In this document: positions 43,039-52,714 of the stretch, piece by piece
Position numbering within the stretch: the first letter of the stretch is position 1
Layout: each line of letters starts with the position of its first letter
NCBI RefSeq assembly: GCF_900099655.1
Contig: NZ_FNDC01000014.1
Location: 62,001 to 126,000 of the forward strand
Length of the DNA stretch: 64,000 nt
Source: Planococcus glaciei
GTDB taxonomy: Bacteria > Bacillota > Bacilli > Bacillales_A > Planococcaceae
Direction: 5' to 3'
Made by a program: the position numbers and the translations under genes
The notes under the pieces: model-generated
Told to the model about the DNA's origin: nothing
The model's database searches: none
Seen by the model: the letters and a program-made list of their open reading frames with translations, nothing else

Positions 43039-43626
43039 ATGCTACAATTTAATATCAAAGGCGATAACATTGAAGTAACTCCCGCAATCCGTGAGTTTAT
43101 CGAAAAGAAAGTCGATAAAATCGAACGGTACTTTCCAGAAGGAACGAACGCAACCGCAATGGTCAATTTAAAGGCGATTAACCATAGCCAAACAAAAGTG
43201 GAAGTAACGATTCCTATGAAAAATCTTGTTTTGCGTGCGGAAGAACGACATGATGAATTATATGCAGCAGTCGATTTGATCGTTGGGAAACTGGAACGGC
43301 AAATCCGTAAATATAAAACGAAGATCAACCGGAAATTCCGTGATCGTGAAGGCATTGGAATGGCGTTTGCCGCAGTAGACCAAGTGCCAAATCCTGCTTA
43401 CGATACTGGGGATGCCGATGATGAATATAGTGAAGATGATGACATCAAAATCGTGCGCACCAAGCAATTCGATTTGAAGCCGATGGATGAAGAAGAAGCG
43501 GTACTGCAAATGAATATGCTTGGGCATAATTTCTTTGTTTTTACCGATGCAGAATCGAACGGCACCAACATCGTTTACAAACGAAAAGACGGTTCATACG
43601 GCCTGATTGAAACCAGCGTAGAATAA
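43039..43626 (+). CDS. hpf: Long-form ribosome hibernation promoting factor
   Basis: A 195-residue protein. The N-terminal ribosome-binding domain (about 1-100) begins [20 protein letters not shown]; an acidic linker (YSEDDD) follows; the C-terminal dimerisation domain has [18 protein letters not shown] and [12 protein letters not shown]. Long HPF pairs 70S ribosomes into silent 100S dimers in stationary phase or stress. GAAGGAGGAG before 43039 decides the start; the frame is open upstream through the SDR promoter region. Confidence 0.94.
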   Translation: MLQFNIKGDNIEVTPAIREFIEKKVDKIERYFPEGTNATAMVNLKAINHSQTKVEVTIPMKNLVLRAEERHDELYAAVDLIVGKLERQIRKYKTKINRKFRDREGIGMAFAAVDQVPNPAYDTGDADDEYSEDDDIKIVRTKQFDLKPMDEEEAVLQMNMLGHNFFVFTDAESNGTNIVYKRKDGSYGLIETSVE

Positions 43627-43628
43627 TC

Positions 43629-43660
43629 CAAAGCCTCTCTTAATCGAGAGGCTTTTCTTT
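43629..43660 (+). terminator. Terminator after hpf
   Basis: AAGCCTCTC (43631-43639) and GAGAGGCTT with a T-rich tail. Confidence 0.8.
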
Positions 43661-43811
43661 TGCCTGAAAATCATACATAATTAAGGAAACGATTCATCTG
43701 CCTAAACGAATGCCTTGGCTAAGCGGGCTCTTGAATTTCCAAAGGGGCTGCAAAGCTTTCCAAAGGCGGCAAAAAGAGAGGGAAATGCAGGCGTGCAAAG
43801 CTTCTCTTTAT

Positions 43812-43840
43812 TTGCACCGTGTTACCAGCAATGTTAAAAT
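43812..43840 (+). promoter_or_regulatory. SigA-type promoter of secA
   Basis: TTGCAC (43812-43817), 17-base spacer, TAAAAT (43835-43840). The 350-base gap between hpf and secA holds nothing else I can support; the leader is about 130 bases long. Confidence 0.55.
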
Positions 43841-43976
43841 GAATAATGAGAATTTTTGCCATGGATTGAAAAGCAGTTGTTGCAGGATTCAAAAAGACTT
43901 AGAGCTAAAATAAATAGCAAAAGCGATTCAAAAGCTGTTAAAAGGCTTTTGGACACTACGCAGGGAGCGGTTATAC

Positions 43977-46499
43977 ATGCTTGGAGTATTAAATAAGGTA
44001 TTTGACCCGAATAAACGGGATTTAAAAAGATTAGAAAAAACAGCTGATGGAGTGGAAGCGCTGGCTGCTGAATACGCTGCGCTTTCAGATGATGCGTTAA
44101 AAGCAAGAACGCAGCAATTTGTAGAGCGGCACGCTAACGGTGAATCATTGGATGATTTGCTGCCGGAAGCTTTTGCTACAATCCGGGAAGCTTCGAAACG
44201 TGTTCTTGGGATGTATCCTTTCCGCGTACAGATCATGGGGGCTGCCGCTTTGCACGAAGGCAATATCTCTGAGATGAAGACTGGTGAAGGGAAAACCTTA
44301 ACTTCTACAATGGCCGTATACTTAAACGCCATTTCGAAAAAAGGCGTCCATGTCGTGACGGTCAACGAATACTTGGCAAGCCGCGACGCAACTGAAATGG
44401 GCCAACTGTTTGAATGGCTTGGCCTCACAGTCGGATTGAACTTAAACAGCTTGTCTAAAGAAGAAAAACGCGAAGCGTATGTTGCCGATATTACGTACAG
44501 CACAAACAATGAACTCGGATTCGATTATTTGCGCGACAATATGGTGCTGTACAAAGAAGAAATGGTTCAGCGTCCGCTGAATTTTGCCGTTATCGATGAA
44601 GTCGACTCGATTTTAATCGATGAAGCCCGAACACCTCTTATCATTTCAGGGCAAGCAGCAAAAGCAGCCCAGCTTTATGTGCAGGCTAATGCCTTTGCGC
44701 GTCTGTTGATGAAAGATGTGGATTATGCGTACGATGAAACAACTAAAGGCGTCGTGCTGACGGAAGATGGCATTGAAAAAGTCGAAAAAGCGTTCGGCAT
44801 CGACAATCTGTTCGATATCAAACACGTTCGCCTAAATCATGCAATCAACCAATCGTTAAAAGCGCATGTAACGATGCACAAAGACGTGGATTATGTGGTG
44901 CAGGATGAAGAAGTTATCATCGTTGACCAGTTTACTGGCCGCTTGATGAAAGGCCGCCGCTATTCGGACGGGCTTCACCAGGCAATCGAAGCGAAAGAAG
45001 GCCTAGAGGTCCAAAACGAGTCGATGACAATGGCGACGATTACGTTCCAGAATTTCTTCCGGATGTACGAAAAGCTTTCCGGCATGACCGGTACAGCAAA
45101 AACGGAAGAAGAAGAGTTCCGGAATATTTACAATATGAATGTTATTGCCATTCCGACAAACAAACCGATCATCCGTGATGACCGGGTAGATTTGATTTAT
45201 GCTTCCATTGCCGGAAAGTACAAAGCGGTGGCCGATGATATTGCCGAGCGCCATAGCAAAGGGCAGCCGGTTTTAGTCGGTACGGTTGCAATTGAGACAT
45301 CTGAAATCATTTCCGATTACTTGTCTAAAAAAGGTATCAAGCATTCCGTATTGAACGCAAAAAATCATGCCCATGAAGCTGAAATCATTTTGAATGCCGG
45401 CCAAAAAGGCGCAGTTACAATCGCGACAAACATGGCAGGGCGCGGAACTGACATCAAGCTTGGCGAAGGTGTCGTGGAAGCCGGCGGTTTGGCAGTATTG
45501 GGTACAGAACGCCATGAATCCCGCCGGATTGACAATCAGCTCCGCGGACGTTCAGGGCGCCAGGGAGACCCCGGCGTTACACAATTCTATCTATCTCTTG
45601 AAGATGATTTAATGCGCCGTTTCGGATCGGATTCGATGCGTGCGATGATGGGGAAACTCGGCATGGACGATTCGCAGCCATTGCAGTCTAAAATGGTGAC
45701 GCGTTCGGTCGAATCCGCACAAAAACGCGTGGAAGGCAATAACTTTGATGCCCGGAAACGCTTATTGCAATATGATGACGTACTGCGCCAGCAGCGTGAA
45801 ATCATTTACAAAGAGCGTATGGAAGTTCTGGAGACAGACAATATGCGTGCGTTAGTGGAAAATATGATTAACGGTTCAATCGAACGCATGGTTTATTCCC
45901 ATACTTCTGAGGAAAAACCCGAAGATTGGCATTTGAAAACACTTGTGGATGTCATCGGAGCGAACCTGCTTCCTGAAGATGCAATTTCCCTGGCAGATCT
46001 TGAAGGGAAAACGCAGGAAGAATTAATCGATTTCATCAAAGCAGAAGCGGTTAAACGCTATGATGAAAAAGAACAGGAAATGACGCCGGACCGCATGCGC
46101 GAGTTTGAGAAAGTTGTTTTGCTGCGTTCAATCGATACAAAATGGATTGACCATATCGATGCCATGGATCAGCTTCGCCAAGGTGTTCACTTGCGTGCAT
46201 ATGCACAAAATGATCCGCTTCGCGAATACCAGAATGAAGGATTTGCGATGTTTGAAGACATGGTCCAGGCTATTGAAGACGATGTTGCCAAATATGCCAT
46301 GAAAGCGGAAATCCGCAATAACTTGGAACGCGAAGAAGTGGCGAAAGGCCAGGCTGTCAATCCGAAAGAGGATGGTCCGGCTCCGAAAAAGAAAAAAGAG
46401 CCTGTCCGCAAAGAAATGACAGTGGGCCGCAACGACCCTTGCCCTTGCGGCAGCGGCAAAAAATTCAAAAACTGCCACGGCGTAACTGCAAAGGTTTAA
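43977..46499 (+). CDS. secA: Preprotein translocase ATPase SecA
   Basis: An 840-residue motor that pushes proteins through Sec[22 protein letters not shown] is Walker [21 protein letters not shown] the Walker B region, [16 protein letters not shown] and [11 protein letters not shown] the second helicase half. The C-terminus ends with the SecB/zinc motif [14 protein letters not shown]. Length is that of Bacillus SecA. GGGAGCGG before the ATG is a moderate ribosome site. prfB follows. Confidence 0.97.
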   Translation: MLGVLNKVFDPNKRDLKRLEKTADGVEALAAEYAALSDDALKARTQQFVERHANGESLDDLLPEAFATIREASKRVLGMYPFRVQIMGAAALHEGNISEMKTGEGKTLTSTMAVYLNAISKKGVHVVTVNEYLASRDATEMGQLFEWLGLTVGLNLNSLSKEEKREAYVADITYSTNNELGFDYLRDNMVLYKEEMVQRPLNFAVIDEVDSILIDEARTPLIISGQAAKAAQLYVQANAFARLLMKDVDYAYDETTKGVVLTEDGIEKVEKAFGIDNLFDIKHVRLNHAINQSLKAHVTMHKDVDYVVQDEEVIIVDQFTGRLMKGRRYSDGLHQAIEAKEGLEVQNESMTMATITFQNFFRMYEKLSGMTGTAKTEEEEFRNIYNMNVIAIPTNKPIIRDDRVDLIYASIAGKYKAVADDIAERHSKGQPVLVGTVAIETSEIISDYLSKKGIKHSVLNAKNHAHEAEIILNAGQKGAVTIATNMAGRGTDIKLGEGVVEAGGLAVLGTERHESRRIDNQLRGRSGRQGDPGVTQFYLSLEDDLMRRFGSDSMRAMMGKLGMDDSQPLQSKMVTRSVESAQKRVEGNNFDARKRLLQYDDVLRQQREIIYKERMEVLETDNMRALVENMINGSIERMVYSHTSEEKPEDWHLKTLVDVIGANLLPEDAISLADLEGKTQEELIDFIKAEAVKRYDEKEQEMTPDRMREFEKVVLLRSIDTKWIDHIDAMDQLRQGVHLRAYAQNDPLREYQNEGFAMFEDMVQAIEDDVAKYAMKAEIRNNLEREEVAKGQAVNPKEDGPAPKKKKEPVRKEMTVGRNDPCPCGSGKKFKNCHGVTAKV

Positions 46500-46534
46500 G
46501 GGCCGGCAGCAGCTGAACAGATAGGAAACACAAA

Positions 46535-46568
46535 GACCGAAGAGCATACTGCTCTTCGGTGTTATTTT
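46535..46568 (+). terminator. Terminator-like hairpin between secA and prfB
   Basis: ACCGAAGAGCA (46536-46546) and TGCTCTTCGGT (46550-46560) form a strong stem; the T-rich tail is interrupted (GTTATTTT), so some read-through into prfB is likely. Confidence 0.65.
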
Positions 46569-46584
46569 GAGGAGGAAACATATC

Positions 46585-47689
46585 ATGATGGAATTAGCAG
46601 ACATCCGCAACGAGCTCGACAAATCAGCCAGTAAGCTGGCGGACTTTAGGGGGTCTCTTTGACTTAGAAAACAAAGAGGCACGGATTCAGGAACTGGACG
46701 AAATGATGCTTGACCCAACATTCTGGAACGACCAGGATTCGGCGCAAACGGTTATCAGTGAATTGAACGGCTTAAAAGAAATCGTCAATACGTATCACCG
46801 TTTTATGGAGACGCAGGAAAACTTGGAAATGACCCTGGAATTGCTCCGTGAAGAAAACGACGAAGAATTGCACGAAGAAATCGATTCTGAGATGAAAACT
46901 TTTATGTCGGAGCTTAGCGACTACGAACTTACCATGCTGCTTAGCGAGCCATATGATAAAAACAATGCGATTTTGGAACTGCATCCTGGAGCCGGCGGAA
47001 CCGAGTCGCAGGATTGGTGTTCCATGCTTTTGCGCATGTACACACGCTGGGCTGAAAAGCGCGGATTCAAAGTGGAAACATTGGATTACCTTGCCGGAGA
47101 CGAAGCGGGCGTGAAATCAGTGACACTTGGCATCAAAGGCCATAATGCATATGGATATTTAAAGGCGGAAAAAGGGGTTCATCGCCTCGTGCGCATTTCA
47201 CCGTTCGATTCTTCAGGGCGCCGCCATACCTCATTCGTTTCGTGTGAAGTTATGCCGGAATTTACCGGAGAAATTGAAATTGACATCCGCACGGAAGATT
47301 TGAAAATTGATACCTACCGGGCAAGCGGCGCCGGCGGGCAGCACATCAATACAACAGACTCCGCTGTCCGCATTACCCACCTTCCGACGGGAGCTGTGGT
47401 AACATGCCAGCAGGAACGTTCGCAAATCAAAAACCGTGAAAAAGCGATGCAAATGCTGAAAGCGAAATTGTATGCGCTGAAAATTCAAGAGCAGGAAGCC
47501 CAGCTTCTTGAAATCCGTGGTGAGCAAAAAGAGATTGGCTGGGGAAGCCAGATCCGTTCATATGTTTTCCATCCTTATTCAATGGTTAAAGACCACCGCA
47601 CCAATTATGAAACAGGCAACTTGCAGGCTGTGATGGACGGCGATATTGATGGCTTTATCAACTCGCTGCTCCGTTCAAAAATGCAATAA
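46585..47689 (+). CDS. prfB: Peptide chain release factor 2, programmed +1 frameshift
   Basis: A 367-residue RF2 encoded in two frames. The first 25 codons (46585-46659, [20 protein letters not shown]...) end at an in-frame TGA at 46660-46662 in the classical context AGGGGG-TCT-CTT-TGA-C; ribosomes shift +1 on CTT and go on with GAC at 46661. The internal Shine-Dalgarno-like AGGGGG at 46648-46653 drives the shift. The rest has the RF2 stop-reading SPF in [12 protein letters not shown] and [18 protein letters not shown] with GGQ. Low RF2 causes more shifting, an autoregulatory loop. GGAGG is nine bases before the start. Confidence 0.97.
46648..46663 (+). promoter_or_regulatory. Programmed frameshift site of prfB
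   Basis: AGGGGGTCTCTTTGAC: Shine-Dalgarno-like AGGGGG, slippery CTT and stop TGA followed by C, the usual weak-stop context. It differs from the common version only at the TAT/TCT position. Confidence 0.95.
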
Positions 47690-47749
47690 AGACTTCTTTT
47701 AAGCAAAAACCTGAGCCAGGCCCTACTTGGTTTCACTTTACAGAAGTGC

Positions 47750-47798
47750 AAAAGCTGTGCCATTTGTCGAAACATCGGCAAGTGGCACAGCTTTTCGC
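47750..47798 (+). terminator. Terminator after prfB
   Basis: AAAAGCTGTGCCA (47750-47762) and TGGCACAGCTTTT (47783-47795) form a 13-pair stem with a 20-base loop that can pair further, followed by a T-containing tail. Confidence 0.8.
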
Positions 47799-47884
47799 TT
47801 TATTCAGATGAAGTTCACAACTCTTTGGCCGTCTGTTATACTCTGACAGGATTCAAGTGAACATTCGAAGGAAAGAGGAATTAG

Positions 47885-48760
47885 ATGATGAACAAAAGAA
47901 AACAGCGCAACCGGCAAGAGCCGCATCCCTATCTCAACTTAGTAGCGGATTACATCAGCATTCTCATTGGATCGGCCATTGTGGCAATCGCATTTAACGT
48001 GTTTTTATTGCCGAACGAAGTAGCTTCCGGCGGCGTCAGCGGAATCAGTACGATTTTAAAAGGCTTGTTTGGGTGGACGCCGGCTTTCGTCCAATGGGCT
48101 TTTAATATCCCTTTGTTTATCGCAGGCATCATATTGCTCGGCAAGAACTTCGGGATTAAGACAGCTGTCGGCACCATCTTTTTGCCGTTTGTGGTTTACC
48201 TGACCGCCAACTGGGAACCCTGGACGCTCAACCCGCTTCTCGGCGCCATATTCGGCGGCATTGGAGTCGGGACCGGCATCGGCATTGTATTCAGAGGGCA
48301 AGCTTCGACCGGTGGGACAGATCTCGCTGCCCAGATCATTACGAAATACACCGGCTTTACTTTAGGGACGAGTGTAGCATTGATTGACGGCATGATTGTT
48401 CTTGCCGCCGCCATTGTCTTTGATATTGAAAAAGGTTTGTATGCATTGATCGGCTTGTATTTGACGACCAAAACGATTGATCTGGTACAAGTTGGCTTTG
48501 GCCGTTCAAAATTGATTTACATCATCACCAATAAACAGGTCGAAATGCGTGATGCGATTTATGAGGAAATCGACCGCGGCGTCACAAAATTGACCGCGAC
48601 CGGCGGATATACTGAAACCGAAAAGCCGATTATTATGGTGGTGGTCCACCAAACTGAGTTCACCCGTCTAAAGCAATTGGTCAAAACCGTAGACTCTTCG
48701 GCGTTTGTAATTGTTTCGGATGCAGCGGAAGTATTAGGGGAAGGTTTTAAAAGGGCGTAA
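47885..48760 (+). CDS. YitT-family membrane protein
   Basis: A 291-residue protein with about five membrane segments (about 18-190) and a cytosolic DUF2179 domain (about 215-290, beginning KLIYIITNKQVEMRDAIYEE). LLPNEVASGGVSGISTIL and RGQASTGGTDLAAQIITKYTG are family-typical glycine-rich turns. The function of YitT/YpjC proteins is not settled. AAAGAGG stands before two successive ATG codons (47885 and 47888). Confidence 0.85.
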   Translation: MMNKRKQRNRQEPHPYLNLVADYISILIGSAIVAIAFNVFLLPNEVASGGVSGISTILKGLFGWTPAFVQWAFNIPLFIAGIILLGKNFGIKTAVGTIFLPFVVYLTANWEPWTLNPLLGAIFGGIGVGTGIGIVFRGQASTGGTDLAAQIITKYTGFTLGTSVALIDGMIVLAAAIVFDIEKGLYALIGLYLTTKTIDLVQVGFGRSKLIYIITNKQVEMRDAIYEEIDRGVTKLTATGGYTETEKPIIMVVVHQTEFTRLKQLVKTVDSSAFVIVSDAAEVLGEGFKRA

Positions 48761-48809
48761 CTTTGGTATACTTTACTATGTATCAAAAATAGGTGAGGAG
48801 GGACCATAC

Positions 48810-49154
48810 GTGAAAAAGCAATTAATGGCGTTATTGTTCGGTTCTGCATTAGTACTGGGCGCATGTGGAGGCGGCGGAGACGAAGCAGCAGAACCGCCTG
48901 CAGATTCACCTGATAGCAGCGGATCAGAAACTTCAATCGATCCTGAGCAGGTTGTTCAGCAAAACTGTATTTCCTGCCATGGTGAAAATCTGGAAGGTGC
49001 GGGCAACTTCCCAGCTTTGAATGATGTTGGTTCTCGTTTGTCTGAAGAGGAAATCAGAGGCGTTATTGACAACGGCCAGGGAGCTATGCCGCCCGATATA
49101 ATTGAAGGTGAAGAGGCAGATGCTGTAGCAAAATGGTTGTCAGAGAAAAAGTAA
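48810..49154 (+). CDS. cccB: Cytochrome c551 lipoprotein
   Basis: A 114-residue membrane-anchored c-type cytochrome. Lipobox LVLGAC gives lipidated Cys19; a flexible acidic/Ser linker follows; the haem site is QQNCISCHGENLEGAG with Cys53, Cys56 and His57, and the Met ligand is in NGQGAMPPDI. It carries electrons on the outer face of the membrane. The start is a GTG with GAGGAGGGA before it. Its place between prfB and ftsE matches B. subtilis cccB. Confidence 0.94.
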   Translation: MKKQLMALLFGSALVLGACGGGGDEAAEPPADSPDSSGSETSIDPEQVVQQNCISCHGENLEGAGNFPALNDVGSRLSEEEIRGVIDNGQGAMPPDIIEGEEADAVAKWLSEKK

Positions 49155-49182
49155 ACCGGCTAATTTAGCCGGTTTTTTTATT
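49153..49182 (+). terminator. Terminator after cccB
   Basis: AAACCGGCTAA / TTAGCCGGTTT with a one-base centre and seven T, overlapping the stop codon. Confidence 0.88.
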
Positions 49183-49344
49183 GCTTTTTTGCTTTTTAAG
49201 CATCCATTTACAATATGAATTAGTCTAAAATACCTTATTTTTAACAAATAGAAGAAACGGCAAAAACTTTATGCCTGTATAACATTATATTTCATCAACA
49301 CCACTCAATTGATACATAAATGTAATAAAAAAATAGGTTTAGGA

Positions 49345-49353
49345 TGTTATAAT
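49345..49353 (+). promoter_or_regulatory. Extended -10 promoter of ftsEX
   Basis: TG-T-TATAAT (TG at 49345-49346, TATAAT at 49348-49353), an extended -10 without a clear -35, 68 bases before the ftsE ATG. Confidence 0.55.
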
Positions 49354-49421
49354 GAGCATGCCGGAATTTTTGAAGATGAATATCAGCTTAGGGAAACTCA
49401 ATTAATATAGGTGGTTATTAA

Positions 49422-50108
49422 ATGATTCAAATGAAGAATGTCTACAAAAAATATCCGAATGGCATCGTTGCTCTCAACGGAATGAACGTTGAAATCGAGC
49501 AAGGCGAATTCGTATATGTAGTAGGTCCGAGTGGAGCAGGGAAGTCGACTTTCATCAAAATGATGTATCGCGAAGAACGTCCGACCTCAGGCCAAATGCT
49601 AGTGGACGGCATTGATATTGCTACATTAAAAAACAAAAAAGTACCGTTGCTTCGCCGGCAAATCGGTGTAGTATTCCAAGATTTCAAATTGCTGCCGAGA
49701 CTAAATGTCTATGAAAACGTAGCATTTGCTCTTGAAGTTATTGAAGAATCTCCTTCCAAAATCCGTGAGCGCGTTATGAAGGTGCTCGATATGGTGGGAT
49801 TGAAGCATAAAGCAAGAATGTTCCCGACGGAGTTGTCGGGTGGAGAACAGCAACGGGTATCAATTGCCCGCTCAATCGTCAACCGTCCGAAAGTGGTCAT
49901 TGCCGATGAGCCAACGGGGAACTTGGATCCTGAAACGTCGCTGGATATTATGAATCTGTTTGAACAAATCAACGCAAGCGGAACAACCATTTTAATGGCA
50001 ACACATAACCGGGAGATTGTTAATACGTTGAGACATCGGGTTATTGCCATTGAAGGCGGATTAATTGTACGTGATGTGGCCGGAGGTGACTACGGCTATG
50101 AAGCCTAG
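49422..50108 (+). CDS. ftsE: Cell-division ABC ATPase FtsE
   Basis: A 228-residue ABC ATPase. Walker A VVGPSGAGKSTFIKMM, signature LSGGEQQRVSIARS, Walker B KVVIADEPTGNLDPE and the switch His in MATHNREIV are intact. With FtsX it controls cell-wall hydrolases during elongation or division. It overlaps ftsX by eleven bases. Confidence 0.96.
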   Translation: MIQMKNVYKKYPNGIVALNGMNVEIEQGEFVYVVGPSGAGKSTFIKMMYREERPTSGQMLVDGIDIATLKNKKVPLLRRQIGVVFQDFKLLPRLNVYENVAFALEVIEESPSKIRERVMKVLDMVGLKHKARMFPTELSGGEQQRVSIARSIVNRPKVVIADEPTGNLDPETSLDIMNLFEQINASGTTILMATHNREIVNTLRHRVIAIEGGLIVRDVAGGDYGYEA

Positions 50109-50982
50109 AACATTAGCGCGCCATTTTCGTGAAAGTTTAAAGAGTTTAGGGCGCAACGGCTGGATGACATTTGCATCCGTCAGTGCTGTAACGGTGACAT
50201 TGCTGCTTGTCGGCGTGTTCGTAATGATCATGATGAACTTGAACAAAGTGGCCGAGGATTTAGAAAATGATGTTGAAATCAAAGTTTTTGTTTCTCTCGA
50301 AGCGGATGAAACAGGAACTAAGCATATAGAAAGAATTATTACGGATATGCCAGGGGTTGAATCAGTCGATTTTTCCACTAAAGAAGAAGAGTTAACAGAC
50401 TTGGTCCTTGATTTTGGGGACGAGCTGAGCTTATTCGAACAAAGCAATCCCTTGTTCGATGTTTTTTATGTGAAAGCGAGTGACCCACAGCAAACAGAGA
50501 ACGTTGCTGCGGAAATAGCGAAAATCGGAAATATTCAAGATGTGGAATATGGAGAAGGCAAAATTCAAAAGCTGTTCGAGTTTTTGAATACAGGCCGGAA
50601 TGTAGGATTGGTTTTAATCCTTGCATTGCTGTTTACGGCGATGTTCCTTATTTCAAACACAATCCGTATCACGATTGTAGCGAGACGGCGTGAAATCGAA
50701 ATCATGAAATTAGTGGGCGCGACAAACTGGTTTGTCCGCATTCCATTTATATTGGAAGGCATGTGGCTCGGCTTATTGGGTTCCATCATTCCAATCGGTT
50801 TAGTTGCTGCATTGTATTATAATATTACTGAATTTACTCAGCCGAAATTAAGCGGCGAACTTGTCCAGATACTGGATTTCACTCCACTTGTTTACCAAGT
50901 GAGTGCATTGATCTTAGTAATGGGTGTCTTCATCGGTATTTGGGGCAGCTTTATGTCCATCCGGAAATTCTTGCGCGTTTAA
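50098..50982 (+). CDS. ftsX: Cell-division membrane protein FtsX
   Basis: A 294-residue protein with four membrane segments: one at about 22-48, then a large extracellular domain (about 50-165), and three from about 167 on. The cytoplasmic coupling stretch RITIVARRREIEIMKLVGATNWFVR is typical of the family. The ATG at 50098 has GGAGGTGA inside the end of ftsE. The extracellular part is expected to activate the hydrolase encoded next. Confidence 0.95.
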   Translation: MKPRTLARHFRESLKSLGRNGWMTFASVSAVTVTLLLVGVFVMIMMNLNKVAEDLENDVEIKVFVSLEADETGTKHIERIITDMPGVESVDFSTKEEELTDLVLDFGDELSLFEQSNPLFDVFYVKASDPQQTENVAAEIAKIGNIQDVEYGEGKIQKLFEFLNTGRNVGLVLILALLFTAMFLISNTIRITIVARRREIEIMKLVGATNWFVRIPFILEGMWLGLLGSIIPIGLVAALYYNITEFTQPKLSGELVQILDFTPLVYQVSALILVMGVFIGIWGSFMSIRKFLRV

Positions 50983-51064
50983 GATCGCTGAGAACAGACA
51001 ACAAGAATCCAAAACACAGAACTAGAGATAGATAAGAACGTAAATCCGAAAGGGGAACACGAAC

Positions 51065-52507
51065 TTGACGTCGAAGCCAAAGTCGAAATGGATGTTGACT
51101 GGTTTATCTTCTGTATTAGCATTGTCGGTTTTAGTACCGACTGCTAGTGCAGATAAGCTAAGTGAACTTGAACAAAAAAAGCAGGAAGCACAACAGCAAC
51201 AAAGTGAATTGAATTCCGGCATTAGCCAGAAAAACAACGAAATGGCTGAAAATCAATCCACTCTAGAAAAAATCATGGCGCAAATCAACGAACTGAATGC
51301 AAAAATCGATGAAACAAAAGCGAAAATTGCAAGTGTTGAAGGCGATATTGAACAAACAAAAGGTGAAATAGAAGAATTGCGGGCTTCGATTGAAGAACTG
51401 CAGCGCAAAATTGATGAAAGAACCGCTTTGCTCCAGGAACGCGCACGTGCGATTCAATTGAGCGGCGGATCTGTTGATTACATAGATGTATTGCTAGGAG
51501 CAAACAGCTTTGTTGATTTTATCGACCGTTTTTCAGCAGTTAATACATTGATCGATGCAGACCGTGAAATCATGCGCGAACAAGCCGCAGACAAAGAGCT
51601 TCTTGCAAAGCAAAAAGCCGAAGTGGAAACCAAATTGGCAGAGCAGGAAAATCGCCGCGCCGAGCTTGGAAAGCTGAAAGCTTCCCTTGATAGCCAGAAA
51701 GCGCAGCAAGCTGGCCTTGTTAAAGACCTTCAGGCGGAACAAAACCGTTTAGCCTCTGAAAAGGCGAATATGGTCCAACAGCGCGAAGAAGCAATTGACG
51801 TAACTGCTCAATTGGAACAGCAAATTATGGCTGAACAAGAACGTTTGGCTGAACTCGCACGCAAAGCGGAAGAAGAACGCCAGCGCAAACTGGCAGCTGA
51901 AAGAGCGGCACAGGAAAAAGCCGCTGCAGAAGCAGCGGCACGCCAAGCGGTTGAAGAAAGAGCAGCAGCAGAAGCTGCAGCAGCAAGTGCAAAAGCAAAA
52001 GCTTCAGCATCGTCCAGCTCTTCAGCAGCTTCAGTACCGGCACCAGCGCCTAAACAGGCTTCCACTTACTCAGCTCCTGCTGTTAAGCAAGTAGTGAGTT
52101 CAAACTTTATCCGTCCGACTTCCGGACGGTATACATCGAAATTTGGCTGGCGTGATATAGGCGCCGGACAGGAATTCCACCAAGGCGTGGACATCGCCAA
52201 TAGCGTCGGAACAAACGTTATGGCAGCCGCAGGCGGATTTGTGTCTTATGCCGGTTCAATGGGCGGATATGGGAATGTTGTCATTCTTACCCACTCCATC
52301 AACGGACAGACACATGCAACGGTTTACGCTCACTTGAGCTCAATCGGTGTAGGAGTCGGGCAATCGGTAACTCAAGGGCAAAGCGTCGGCAAGATGGGGA
52401 ACACAGGCCGTTCATTCGGATCCCACCTTCATTTTGAAATTCATGTAGGCCCATGGAATGGCGGGCGTACAAACGCAGTCAACCCTGCCAACTATATTTC
52501 TCTATAA
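51065..52507 (+). CDS. Coiled-coil M23 endopeptidase, probable FtsEX-activated wall hydrolase
   Basis: A 480-residue secreted protein. Signal peptide residues 1-30 (cut after TASA); about 31-260 are a long coiled coil with a CwlO/PcsB-like part (RARAIQLSGGSVDYIDVLLG); about 260-330 an Ala/Glu-rich linker; about 350-480 an M23 (LytM) domain with HQGVDIANSVGTN and GSHLHFEIHV carrying the zinc ligands and catalytic His. The start is a TTG after AAGGGGA. Following ftsEX directly, it should be their partner; in B. subtilis the FtsEX partner CwlO has the same kind of N-terminus but an NlpC/P60 catalytic domain. Confidence 0.88.
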   Translation: MTSKPKSKWMLTGLSSVLALSVLVPTASADKLSELEQKKQEAQQQQSELNSGISQKNNEMAENQSTLEKIMAQINELNAKIDETKAKIASVEGDIEQTKGEIEELRASIEELQRKIDERTALLQERARAIQLSGGSVDYIDVLLGANSFVDFIDRFSAVNTLIDADREIMREQAADKELLAKQKAEVETKLAEQENRRAELGKLKASLDSQKAQQAGLVKDLQAEQNRLASEKANMVQQREEAIDVTAQLEQQIMAEQERLAELARKAEEERQRKLAAERAAQEKAAAEAAARQAVEERAAAEAAAASAKAKASASSSSSAASVPAPAPKQASTYSAPAVKQVVSSNFIRPTSGRYTSKFGWRDIGAGQEFHQGVDIANSVGTNVMAAAGGFVSYAGSMGGYGNVVILTHSINGQTHATVYAHLSSIGVGVGQSVTQGQSVGKMGNTGRSFGSHLHFEIHVGPWNGGRTNAVNPANYISL

Positions 52508-52568
52508 AACAAATCTCAATCAGCGGAGGATTCATCTTCCGCTGACCGCTAAAGCGGGATTATCTTTT

Positions 52569-52602
52569 CAGCCGGCATCGCTTATGATGCCGGCTGTTTT
52601 TT
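52569..52602 (+). terminator. Terminator after the M23 gene
   Basis: CAGCCGGCATC (52569-52579) and GATGCCGGCTG (52586-52596) with six T. A second weaker stem (CAGCGGA...TCCGCTG) lies just before it. Confidence 0.85.
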
Positions 52603-52714
52603 GTTCGGATCAACAAGAACCACTTTCACATAAAAGCCATGATTAAATCTCTGCAGCAGTGGCATAATGATTGTGTTTTATCGTATGATGAAGGATGAAC
52701 GAGGTGAATGAGGG

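Noticed and set aside
46660..46662. In-frame stop in prfB taken as a pseudogene signal
   Set aside because: The context is the conserved programmed frameshift site and both frames are otherwise intact.
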